Assembly: GCA_020425885.1 (NCBI GenBank)
Contig: JAGQRA010000432.1
Coordinates: 1-11,859, forward strand
Direction of reading: 5' to 3'
Source of the DNA: Planctomycetota bacterium
GTDB taxonomy: Bacteria > Planctomycetota > UBA1135 > UBA2386
Length of the DNA stretch: 11,859 nt
Shown here: one piece after another, positions 1 to 5,471 of the stretch
Layout: each line of letters starts with the position of its first letter
Numbering within the stretch: the stretch's first letter is position 1
Notes under the pieces: model-generated
Told to the model about the DNA's origin: nothing
What the model saw: the letters and a program-made list of their open reading frames with translations, nothing else
Databases searched by the model: none
Translations under genes and position numbers: made by a program

Positions 1-327
1 ATCGCGCAGCCGTTCGAGCCGGGCGCACAGCCGTTCCGACTCGGCGGCCTGTTGCCGCAGCCGCACGATGTTGCGGTCCAGCACCTCGACCACGGTGAAC
101 TCGCGGTCGTCGAGGCAGGCCCTGATTTCATCGAGGGTCATGCCCAGCTGCTGCAGCGATCGGATGCGCAGCAGTCGTGCGACGTCACCGCCGGTGTAGA
201 GTCGGTGGCCGGAGGCCGTGCGGCGCGATGGCGACAGCAGGCCGATCTCGTCGTAGTGGTGCAGCGCGCGCACCGTGAGTCCGGTGCGCGTCGCCAGTTC
301 GCCGATCTTGAGGATCTCGGGTTCCAT
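1..327 (-). CDS. MerR-family transcriptional regulator (C-terminus cut by window edge)
   Basis: The 109 visible residues begin MEPEILKIGELATRTG and contain a MerR-type winged helix-turn-helix: 'IGELATRTGLTVRALHHYD' is the first helix pair and recognition helix, 'IGLLSPSRR' and 'GHRLY' form the wing, and 'LLRIRSLQQLGMTLDEI' the second part of the DNA-binding domain. From about residue 75 a dimerisation helix starts and runs off the left edge. The ATG at 327 is preceded by a purine-rich ribosome-binding stretch (GAGGAAGGAAG). The effector domain is not visible, so the inducer cannot be named. MerR proteins bind dyad sites inside promoters with a long spacer and switch transcription by twisting the DNA; the palindrome just upstream fits autoregulation. 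It diverges from the lipoprotein gene. Confidence 0.9.
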   Translation of the reverse strand, partial: MEPEILKIGELATRTGLTVRALHHYDEIGLLSPSRRTASGHRLYTGGDVARLLRIRSLQQLGMTLDEIRACLDDREFTVVEVLDRNIVRLRQQAAESERLCARLERLRD

Positions 328-342
328 GTCGACATCTTCCTT

Positions 343-359
343 CCTCACGCGGCGTGAGG
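343..359. promoter_or_regulatory. MerR-type operator palindrome upstream of the regulator
   Basis: The sequence CCTCACGC-G-GCGTGAGG is a perfect 8-bp inverted repeat with a 1-bp centre, ending 15 bases before the regulator's start codon. Read on the minus strand it directly follows TTGCAC, a fair -35 box, and GAAGAT lies 19 bases further on as a weak -10. A dyad in an over-long (19-20 bp) spacer is the classic MerR-family arrangement. With that -10 the transcript would start at or next to the ATG, which sits oddly with the visible Shine-Dalgarno sequence, so the exact promoter boxes are uncertain while the operator is more secure. Confidence 0.55.
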
Positions 360-512
360 TGCAAGCGGGAATCGCGCCGGATCCAACGGAATCTCGCCTT
401 GCCCGCGATCTCCGTGCTGGCGTTTGGTCCGGGAAGCGCGGCCGCCGACGATAGGATGGTGCCGCGGTGCCGCCGACCGGACCGCCGACCAGTTTCCGTT
501 CAGGAGTCGCAT

Positions 513-1283
513 ATGTTCTCGTTCCGTCTCTCGCGCCGTCTCGTTCCAGTCTGCCTGTTCGCCATCGCCGCCGGCTGCTCCTATCCGGGGTTCGTGTCGA
601 GGCGGACGATCGAGGAGAGCGTGCCGCTCGACGCCGCGACGCAGACGCTTCGTTGCACGAGCCACAACGGTGGCATCACGATCACCGGCGTGCCCGGCGC
701 CACCGAGATCCGGATGCACGTCGAGCTGTCGGTGCACGGCTTCACTCAGGATGAGGCCGATGCCAATCTCGACCTGATGTCGATCCGGCGCGAGTCGGAC
801 CAGGGTGAACTCACGATCGAAGGACTCTACGACCGCGATCGGCTCTCCGGCATGTCGCCGGGCTTCGCCTTCGTGATGCAGGTGCCGCCTGCCCTGGCCC
901 TGCTGCTGAAGTCGCACAACGGCGACATCCACACCGAGGCGACGAACGGCAGGGTCGCGTTGGAGACCCACAACGGCAACATCCACACCGGCGCGACGAC
1001 GAACCAGTTGGATCTGGTGTCACACAACGGCGATGTCGTCGCCGTTGTTCTCGCCGACGGTCCGACCGACGGCGCGATCCAGTCGCACAACGGCAACGTG
1101 GTGTTCGAGGTGTCGGGCACGCCCAGCGCGGCGATCTCGGCCCGGACGCACAATGGCCGCATCCGGCTGGATCGCGAGGTGTCGGATGCGTCGGTGTCGA
1201 AGCGCAGCATGAGCTGTCGGATCGGCGGCGGTGAAGGCCGCGTCGTGCTCGAGACGCACAACGGCGACATCACCGTTCGCTGA
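513..1283 (+). CDS. Putative lipoprotein with HNG-repeat beta-solenoid (DUF4097-like)
   Basis: 256 aa. The chosen ATG follows AGGAG (502-506) by 6 bases and gives a lipoprotein signal peptide: basic MFSFRLSRR, a hydrophobic stretch, then lipobox AAGC with the lipidated cysteine at residue 22. An open frame continues upstream to 354 but lacks this logic. The mature protein carries seven His-Asn-Gly motifs (about residues 51, 135, 153, 171, 192, 213 and 249), mostly spaced 18 or 21 residues and each followed by a short beta-strand-like stretch. This is the pattern of right-handed beta-solenoid proteins such as the DUF4097 family, whose function is generally unknown; some sit next to sigma/anti-sigma or PspC-type envelope genes. 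Likely anchored to a membrane facing the periplasm or cell exterior. No enzyme motif is seen. Confidence 0.8.
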   Translation: MFSFRLSRRLVPVCLFAIAAGCSYPGFVSRRTIEESVPLDAATQTLRCTSHNGGITITGVPGATEIRMHVELSVHGFTQDEADANLDLMSIRRESDQGELTIEGLYDRDRLSGMSPGFAFVMQVPPALALLLKSHNGDIHTEATNGRVALETHNGNIHTGATTNQLDLVSHNGDVVAVVLADGPTDGAIQSHNGNVVFEVSGTPSAAISARTHNGRIRLDREVSDASVSKRSMSCRIGGGEGRVVLETHNGDITVR

Positions 1284-1310
1284 GCCGGCCGCTGTCGTTC
1301 TGTCGCCGGC

Positions 1311-2765
1311 CTACTTCAGGCGGGCCAGCAGCGCCGTGAAGAAGTCCCAGACCTTGCCGATCGACGAGATCTCGATGCGCTCGTTCGGCGAGTGAGGGTC
1401 GACGATGGTCGGTCCGAACGAGATCATGTCCATGCCTTCGTACTTCGAACCGATGATGCCGCACTCGAGGCCGGCGTGGATGATCTCGACCACGGGATCC
1501 TTGTCGAACAGCTCGCGGTAGAGCCGCTTGCACTGGGCCAGCAGCGGCGAAGCCATGTTCGGTTGCCAGGACGGGTAGCCCGTGTTGCTCCGGGCCTTTG
1601 CGCCGGCCAGCCGCCCGACGCTCTCGATGCGATGGGTCAGGAAGTCGAGGCATTGCATGATCGAGCTCCGCTGGCTGGTCTGCACCACCATCTCACCGTT
1701 CGCAGTCACGACCGTGGCGAGGTTGTTTGAGGTCTCGACGAGGCCGGCGATCTCGGTCGAGAGCGCAGCCACGCCGTGCGGTATCGCGAGTAGCAGGTCG
1801 ACCGCCGTCCTGGTCGTTTGTGCGCTCCATGCGGGGCCAGCCGGTGACTCGGTTACTGCCTCGAGCGACAGCGAGATGCCGGGGTCGACCCGGGCCAATT
1901 CGGCGCGCAGGCTGCGCTCGAGGGCCCCGATCACCGGGCCGACGCGGTCGACCTCGCCGGCCGGCAGCATGACGACGGCCTCGGCGTCGCGCGGGATCGC
2001 GTTGTGTGCCGAGCCGCCCTGGATCGAGACCAGCCGCGCATCACAGCGGGCGAGCACCTGATCCAGGGCGCGGCCGAGGATCCGCACCGCGTTGCCGCGC
2101 TGGCGCTGGATGTCGATGCCCGAGTGACCGCCGCGAAGGCCGCCGACCGTGATCTTGAACGGCGAATGGTCCGGGCTCGGCGCCGCCGTCTGCAACGGCA
2201 GATGCAGGTGGGTGTCGCGACCACCCGCGCAACCGACCGTGAACACCCCCTCGTCCTCGGAGTCGAGGTTGAGCAGGATCTTGCCCCGGATGAAGCCGTT
2301 CTCGAGCGCGTTGGCGCCGGTGAGTCCGGTCTCTTCATCGACCGTGAACAGCAACTCGAGCGGCGGGTGTGGGACGTTCCTGGCGGTGGCGACCGTCATC
2401 GCCATGGCCAGCGCGATGCCGTTGTCGGCGCCGAGCGTCGTGTTGTCGGCGCGCATCCAATCGCCGTCGATGATCGGCTCGATCGGGTCGGTCGTGAAGT
2501 CGTGCCGCGAGCCCTTCGCCTTCTCGCAGACCATGTCCATGTGGCCCTGTACGACCACCGTCGGCGCGCCTTCGAGGCCGGGCGTCCCCGGCACCTCGAT
2601 CACGAGGTTGAGCACCGCGTCGCGACGGGATGCGAAGCCGTGCTCGCCGGCCCAGGCGGCCAACCAGTCGCTGATTGCCTTCTCGTTCTTCGAGCCTCGC
2701 GGGATCCGGTTGATCGCGCGGAACCAGCGGAGGATGGACTCGGTCATCGGGTGTTCGGGTTTCAC
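1311..2765 (-). CDS. pepD: Aminoacyl-histidine dipeptidase (cytosol non-specific dipeptidase, M20C)
   Basis: 484 aa, matching the roughly 485 aa of E. coli PepD. It hydrolyses Xaa-His and a broad range of other dipeptides in the cytoplasm using two metal ions. Visible M20 hallmarks: 'GHMDMV' (His75, Asp77), 'LGADNG' (bridging Asp114), 'VDEETGL' (catalytic Glu144 and metal-binding Glu145), Asp168 in 'LNLDSED', and near the C-terminus the 'IIHAGLECG' and 'VDPHSPNER' motifs. The lid domain lies between about residues 200 and 390 ('GGLRGGHSG'). A GTG start at 2765 has GAGG seven bases upstream; an internal ATG at 2747 lacks a good ribosome-binding site. It converges with the lipoprotein gene, with only 27 bases between the stops. 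Housekeeping function, probably unconnected with the element beyond the tRNA. Confidence 0.95.
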   Translation of the reverse strand: MKPEHPMTESILRWFRAINRIPRGSKNEKAISDWLAAWAGEHGFASRRDAVLNLVIEVPGTPGLEGAPTVVVQGHMDMVCEKAKGSRHDFTTDPIEPIIDGDWMRADNTTLGADNGIALAMAMTVATARNVPHPPLELLFTVDEETGLTGANALENGFIRGKILLNLDSEDEGVFTVGCAGGRDTHLHLPLQTAAPSPDHSPFKITVGGLRGGHSGIDIQRQRGNAVRILGRALDQVLARCDARLVSIQGGSAHNAIPRDAEAVVMLPAGEVDRVGPVIGALERSLRAELARVDPGISLSLEAVTESPAGPAWSAQTTRTAVDLLLAIPHGVAALSTEIAGLVETSNNLATVVTANGEMVVQTSQRSSIMQCLDFLTHRIESVGRLAGAKARSNTGYPSWQPNMASPLLAQCKRLYRELFDKDPVVEIIHAGLECGIIGSKYEGMDMISFGPTIVDPHSPNERIEISSIGKVWDFFTALLARLK

Positions 2766-2889
2766 GGGAGTGCCTCGGGTCCCATGCGGGCGTTGCGGTG
2801 ATGGGATGACTGGCCATGGTACGGGTGTGGGGGCGTGATTCTTGCTTCGTTGGCGGTGGCGTGGGGAGGTGAGGACTCGAGATCTGCAG

Positions 2890-2920
2890 TTGCCATTCGG
2901 CGCGGCTTTGAGTCCGATAC
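2890..2920 (+). promoter_or_regulatory. Possible tRNA promoter
   Basis: TTGCCA at 2890-2895 is a plausible -35 box. TCCGAT (2913-2918, 17-bp spacing) or the overlapping CGATAC could be the -10, placing transcription start a few bases before the tRNA at 2931. The -10 match is weak, so this is tentative. The 165 bases between pepD and the tRNA hold nothing else recognisable. Confidence 0.25.
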
Positions 2921-2930
2921 GGCTCCAAAA

Positions 2931-3004
2931 GGGCCCTTAGCTCAATTGGTCAGAGCTGGCGGCTCATACCCGCTCGGTTGCAGGTTCGAGTCCTGCAGGG
3001 CCTA
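2931..3004 (+). tRNA. tRNA with CAT anticodon, probably tRNA-Ile2 (alternative: elongator tRNA-Met)
   Basis: The full cloverleaf can be drawn: acceptor GGGCCCT with AGGGCCT (G1-U72 wobble), D-arm GCTC/GAGC, anticodon stem GGCGG/CCGCT with loop CTCATAC (anticodon CAT), variable loop, T-arm GCAGG-TTCGAGT-CCTGC, and discriminator A. CCA is not encoded; TTTT follows A73. The C4-G69 and C5-G68 pairs, the start GGGCCCTTAGCTCA and the GGCG-CTCATA-CGCT anticodon arm closely resemble E. coli tRNA-Ile2, whose C34 is converted to lysidine by TilS so that it reads AUA. Elongator tRNA-Met has a different acceptor stem in the species I can recall. Its 3' half is the apparent integration site of the element. 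Confidence 0.93.
2964..3004. other. Candidate left attachment site (attL) in the tRNA 3' half
   Basis: The integrase reading frame enters the tRNA from its 3' side and stops at TCA (2964-2966) in the anticodon loop, read as TGA on the minus strand. Integrases coded next to and pointing into a tRNA commonly use the tRNA 3' portion as att core, leaving the tRNA intact. The core length cannot be set without the other end; the anticodon-to-A73 segment is the upper estimate. I found no second copy of the T-arm and acceptor sequence in the rest of the window. Confidence 0.55.
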
Positions 3005-4454
3005 TTTTCTCGCGTGCTGTGTCGGGCTCCGGCCAGCAGCGGCCAGCAGCGGCCAGTGCCGGCCTGGGGGGCCGAGTTCGCGCGACGTTCGCCGATTCGG
3101 CGATGGTAGTGGATGTGGCGGTATCCGGCCCCGAGCGGCCAGCAGCGGCCCCGAGCGGCCCCGACCGTACTGTCACTGGTACTGTCACGTGCTCGGCGCC
3201 GGCGGCCAGGCGCAGCGCCGACGCCACCGGCAGACGTTCGAGTTCGGCGCGCAGTTCGTCGACCTCGACCTTGTCGTACGTGCCGAAGCCGAGGTCGGTC
3301 GACTTGTGGCGCATCAGCCGCATGCGCAGCGCCGGGTCGGTCGCATTCCGGCGCAGGGTCGTGTTGAAGCCGGCGCGGATGCCGTGCACGGTCGTCGATC
3401 GACCGCGGGCGTCGCACAGGCCGATGCCCGCCCACTCGGCGTCCAGCTTCAGCCAGCGCAGCAGCGAGCTGGAGACCCGGAAGACCCGGTCGGCGTTGCG
3501 CACCGGGCCGTTGCCGAGCCGCATCGCGGCGGCGCTTCGTTCCTTGCGGTGGCGGCGCAGCATCTCGGCGAGCATCGGGTGCAGCACCACGATGGCGTCG
3601 TCGCGTCCCTTCTGCTTCCTGGCCGCGATCTCGGCGATCTCCTGCCCCGGGGTGAGGTCCAGTTCGCCCCACGTCAGCGCGCTCAGTTCGCCAAGGCGAA
3701 GGCCGGTGTACGCGAGCGTGAGGTAGATGCGGCCCCGGTAGATGCCCTCGACGCGCAGCTTCTCGACCGTCTCCGCGCTGGCGTTGGGGTGCGTCCGCCG
3801 CCACTCCTGCACCGCGCGCTGCGGTGCGGCCTGCACCAGCGCATCGATCTGCTCCGGGGTCAGCGCCCGGTTCACCCTGGTGCGATCGGCGGCGGTCAGC
3901 TTCTTCGCCTGCAGCATGTCGAACGGGTTGCTCGGCCAGGTGCCGCGGCGTTGCAGGTAGCGGCCGAACGCCTTCAGCGTGACCTTGTAGCCGCGCACCG
4001 TGGCGGCGCTCGCGGGCTTGCGCGGCTTCGGCTTGCCGCCCGCGTGCGTCGGCCGACCCGGTCGGACTTCGCCGAGCTGCAGCTTGGTGAAGAACAGCTC
4101 GGCCCTCGGGATGTCCAGGTCGGCGAACGTGCGGGCGTTCATCTCGTGGAACGCGAGCAGCAGACGTTCGCGTTCGCCGACGAGGTGGCGCGGGTTCTGG
4201 CCGGCGGCGTCGGGCCGCCTGATGTAGACGTCGACGAGCTTCGTCAGCGGTTCGCGCTTGCCGGCCTCGAACGGATCGACGAGACCGACCTCGCCACGCT
4301 CGACGCGCCGCTGATGGTCGATCATCTTCGTGCGCGTGGCGTCCTTGTCGCGGTAGCCGATGAACTCGCGCCACTGGCCCTCGATCTTGACCGTGTAGCA
4401 CCACCGCTTGCTCTCGTTCGGTTTGCCCCGGCGGTGCTTGTAGACCGAACCCAT
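2964..4454 (-). CDS. Tyrosine-type site-specific integrase of the element
   Basis: 496 aa. N-terminal arm-binding region (1-65, 'GSVYKHRRGK', 'GLVDPF'), SAM-like core-binding domain (about 70-185), then the catalytic domain with Arg253 in 'TGLRLGELSAL', a lysine at 280/282 in 'ARKQKGR', His357-x-x-Arg360 in 'VHGIRAGF', His383 in 'MRHKS' and nucleophile Tyr393 in 'GTYDKV'. It integrates and excises the element at the adjacent tRNA. ATG 4454 has AAGGGG nine bases upstream and lies 6 bases after the excisionase stop. Residues after about 415 are low-complexity Ala/Gly/Pro and then the antisense of the tRNA ('GPAGLEPATERV'), so this tail is probably imposed by the att site and would differ in the excised form. 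Last gene of the coupled minus-strand set. Confidence 0.93.
   Translation of the reverse strand: MGSVYKHRRGKPNESKRWCYTVKIEGQWREFIGYRDKDATRTKMIDHQRRVERGEVGLVDPFEAGKREPLTKLVDVYIRRPDAAGQNPRHLVGERERLLLAFHEMNARTFADLDIPRAELFFTKLQLGEVRPGRPTHAGGKPKPRKPASAATVRGYKVTLKAFGRYLQRRGTWPSNPFDMLQAKKLTAADRTRVNRALTPEQIDALVQAAPQRAVQEWRRTHPNASAETVEKLRVEGIYRGRIYLTLAYTGLRLGELSALTWGELDLTPGQEIAEIAARKQKGRDDAIVVLHPMLAEMLRRHRKERSAAAMRLGNGPVRNADRVFRVSSSLLRWLKLDAEWAGIGLCDARGRSTTVHGIRAGFNTTLRRNATDPALRMRLMRHKSTDLGFGTYDKVEVDELRAELERLPVASALRLAAGAEHVTVPVTVRSGPLGAAAGRSGPDTATSTTIAESANVARTRPPRPALAAAGRCWPEPDTAREKIGPAGLEPATERV
3031..3064. repeat. 10-bp tandem repeats GGCCAGCAGC near attL
   Basis: Two exact copies of GGCCAGCAGC, then GGCCAGTGCC and a further GGCC, in 10-bp register about 27 bases inside the element from the tRNA end. 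The 10-bp period shifts the integrase frame at each unit, so the repetition is not explained by a repeated peptide. Position suggests integrase arm-type binding sites, but this is inference. Confidence 0.5.
3128..3188. repeat. Second 10-bp repeat array plus GTACTGTCAC direct repeats
   Basis: Four units in 10-bp register: GGCCCCGAGC, GGCCAGCAGC, GGCCCCGAGC, GGCCCCGACC (3128-3167). One unit is identical to the array at 3031. They are followed by two exact copies of GTACTGTCAC (3167-3176 and 3179-3188, 12-bp period). All lie within the low-complexity tail of the integrase frame, after the catalytic tyrosine. Candidate arm-type or excisionase sites of the attachment region. Confidence 0.5.
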
Positions 4455-4460
4455 CGGCGG

Positions 4461-4781
4461 CTACCCCTTGGTCTCCCGGAGTTCGTCGAGCAGGTCCGTC
4501 ACGACGAACCGCACGCGGCGCCCGGCGCGGATGACCGCCCGCCGAACGCGGCCCGTCGCGACGAGTCGGCGCAGGGTTCGTTCGGCGCTGATGCCCAGCG
4601 CGGCGGCTTCGGCGTAGCTGATCACGGGGCGTTGATGAAGGGGGACTGCCGCCGGCACATCCAGGGGCTTCTGGCCGTTGTCTGGCTGCGGCAGGAATGC
4701 TGGTTTCCGGCTTGGCTGCGGCGCCGCGGCATGGCTGTCGATGGCGCCGGGGGAGTGGCCGGCGTGCGTGCGGGCGGTCAT
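4461..4781 (-). CDS. Excisionase-type HTH DNA-binding protein
   Basis: 106 aa. The first 50 residues are Ala/Pro-rich and probably disordered. Residues 53-104 ('VISYAEAAALGIS', 'ERTLRRLVATGRVRRAVI', 'RVRFVVTDLLDEL') form a small winged helix-turn-helix of the excisionase/HTH_17 type, in which a short wing of basic residues follows the recognition helix. Such proteins bend att DNA to direct the integrase towards excision, and some act as repressors. The ATG at 4781 overlaps the previous gene's stop as ATGA and is preceded by GGAGGAAGG, so it is chosen over an upstream start at 4925 in the same frame, whose extra Arg-rich leader would overlap the neighbour by about 150 bases. The integrase starts 6 bases after its stop. 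Confidence 0.8.
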   Translation of the reverse strand: MTARTHAGHSPGAIDSHAAAPQPSRKPAFLPQPDNGQKPLDVPAAVPLHQRPVISYAEAAALGISAERTLRRLVATGRVRRAVIRAGRRVRFVVTDLLDELRETKG

Positions 4782-5080
4782 CGGCCTTCCTCCATCGCGA
4801 CGTCGGCGTCTTCGTGCTGGCCGAGCTGGCCGAGGATCTCGCGTTCGATTCGGCGCCGGACGTCGTCGTCGACTGGCCGCACGGTCGCGTGCCGGCGGCC
4901 GGCGCGGTCCGTCTTGACGGGCCACGACAGGGCGAAGCCGCCGTCAGATTTCCTGCGCAATGTGACGCCGTCGAGAACGAGGTCGCCGTAGTGGAGCGAC
5001 AGGTAGCCGAGCAGGCCGGTGCGGACGTCGGCGTCGCTGCCGCGGACCCAGGTGCGGACCTTCAACGTCGGATCAGCCAT
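4778..5080 (-). CDS. Small SpoVG-like protein
   Basis: 100 aa. Residues about 25-85 match the SpoVG layout by eye: 'GYLSLHYGDLVLDGVTLRR' aligns with the SpoVG strands around 'ITLDHEFVVHDIRVI', 'SDGGFALSWPVKTDRAG' with 'GLFVAMPSKRTPDG', and 'RHATVRPVDDDVRRRIEREIL' with 'DIAHPINSSTRGKIQDAVL'. SpoVG is a small DNA- and RNA-binding protein first known from sporulation control. Relatives on mobile elements are mostly uncharacterised, so a role in regulating the element is only a guess. ATG 5080 has AAGGAGAG upstream and overlaps the MazG-like gene's stop by 8 bases; its own stop overlaps the excisionase start. The family call is from memory of SpoVG, not from a search. Confidence 0.7.
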   Translation of the reverse strand: MADPTLKVRTWVRGSDADVRTGLLGYLSLHYGDLVLDGVTLRRKSDGGFALSWPVKTDRAGRRHATVRPVDDDVRRRIEREILGQLGQHEDADVAMEEGR

Positions 5081-5294
5081 CGCTCTCTCCTTCGCCGAGC
5101 TGCGACACGCGGTCGCGCAGCCGGTCGAGCCGCAGCCACAGGATCAAAGCCCAGCCGCAGACGTCTTCGAGCTCTTGCTGGATCTCGTCGACAAGGTCGG
5201 CGGCGGGACGGGTGAACGAGGTGTCGCCGTACTCGCGGGCGCCGGCGGTCAGGCGGGCGCGGAGACGGGCGACGAAGCGGTCGAGGGCGGTCAT
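5073..5294 (-). CDS. Small MazG-like protein (possible nucleotide pyrophosphohydrolase-like)
   Basis: 73 aa, apparently all helical. It has 'YGDTSFTRP' (22-30) followed by 'DLVDEIQQELEDVCGWAL' (33-50), in which Glu37, Glu41 and Asp44 give an E-x3-E-x2-D pattern like half of the metal-binding site of MazG/dUTPase-type all-alpha NTP pyrophosphohydrolases, then 'ILWLRLDRLRDRV'. Phage and element genomes often encode short proteins of this kind. At 73 aa it lacks a complete second acidic pair, so activity is uncertain. ATG 5294 has AGAGAGG seven bases upstream; the frame stays open to 5399 but that stretch is repeat DNA. First gene of the coupled set that ends with the integrase, and closest to the repeat region that could control it. 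Confidence 0.65.
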   Translation of the reverse strand: MTALDRFVARLRARLTAGAREYGDTSFTRPAADLVDEIQQELEDVCGWALILWLRLDRLRDRVSQLGEGESDG

Positions 5295-5318
5295 GGCCGG
5301 CCTCTCTCGGGTTGGGCA

Positions 5319-5352
5319 ACCGTCGCGAACCGTTGCGAACCGTCGCGACGGT
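5319..5352. repeat. Iteron cluster A: three tandem ACCGTYGCGA units ending in a palindrome
   Basis: ACCGTCGCGA, ACCGTTGCGA and ACCGTCGCGA follow one another without gaps (5319-5348). The last, with the next four bases, forms the perfect 14-bp palindrome ACCGTCGCGACGGT (5339-5352). The exact 10-bp period places each unit on the same face of the helix. Confidence 0.85.
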
Positions 5353-5376
5353 CCGTACTGCAGTAGATCCGGTTCC

Positions 5377-5414
5377 CGCGTGCGCGCGTGCGTGCGCACA
5401 GGGGCGTGCGCGCG
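5377..5414. other. Alternating purine-pyrimidine tract between the iteron clusters
   Basis: From 5377 to 5400 the sequence alternates strictly between pyrimidine and purine for 24 bases, mostly CG and TG steps; after GGGG it resumes with CGTGCGCGCG. Such tracts can adopt Z-DNA under negative supercoiling. GTGCGC (5380-5385) and GCGCAC (5394-5399) also form an inverted repeat with an 8-base loop. Functional meaning is not known. Confidence 0.5.
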
Positions 5415-5429
5415 ATTAGTACAGTGGCA

Positions 5430-5461
5430 ACCGTCGCGACGGTTCGCGACGGTGCGACGGT
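5430..5461. repeat. Iteron cluster B: mirror image of cluster A
   Basis: It begins with the same 14-bp palindrome ACCGTCGCGACGGT (5430-5443) and continues with the unit in the opposite direction: TCGCGACGGT (5444-5453), then the shortened GCGACGGT (5454-5461). Clusters A and B face each other across about 77 bases. Confidence 0.85.
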
Positions 5462-5471
5462 AGATCGCCCC

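Larger units (their letters stand above)
5295..5471. promoter_or_regulatory. Noncoding repeat region, candidate replication origin and/or operator
   Basis: This gap between the primase stop and the MazG-like start holds two mirror-arranged clusters of a 10-bp unit, a 24-base alternating purine-pyrimidine tract, the 10-bp palindrome TACTGCAGTA (5356-5365) and two copies of GTAGATC (5363-5369 and 5460-5466). It lies directly beside the primase-helicase gene, where P4-like elements and plasmids often keep an iteron origin. On the minus strand TGTACTAAT within it could be an extended -10 for the small-gene operon. Origin and operator readings are both inference and can both be true. Confidence 0.55.

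Noticed and set aside
345..986. A 213-codon open frame on the minus strand
   Set aside because: It is antisense to the lipoprotein and only mirrors its HNG repeats; it also overlaps the MerR operator.
1284..1310. GCCGGC inverted repeat between the convergent lipoprotein and pepD genes as a terminator
   Set aside because: The stem is only 6 bp with a 15-base loop and there is no T-run on either strand.
4782..4925. Upstream extension of the excisionase-type gene
   Set aside because: It would add an Arg-rich leader antisense-free but fully overlapping the SpoVG-like gene; the ATGA overlap with a strong ribosome-binding site at 4781 is a better start.
2835..4991. A 718-codon open frame on the plus strand
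   Set aside because: It crosses the tRNA and lies antisense to the integrase and excisionase genes, with no domain-like sequence; long antisense frames are common in high-GC DNA.
5295..5471. CRISPR array
   Set aside because: The units are 10 bp, mostly without spacers, and the clusters face each other; this is an iteron or operator pattern.
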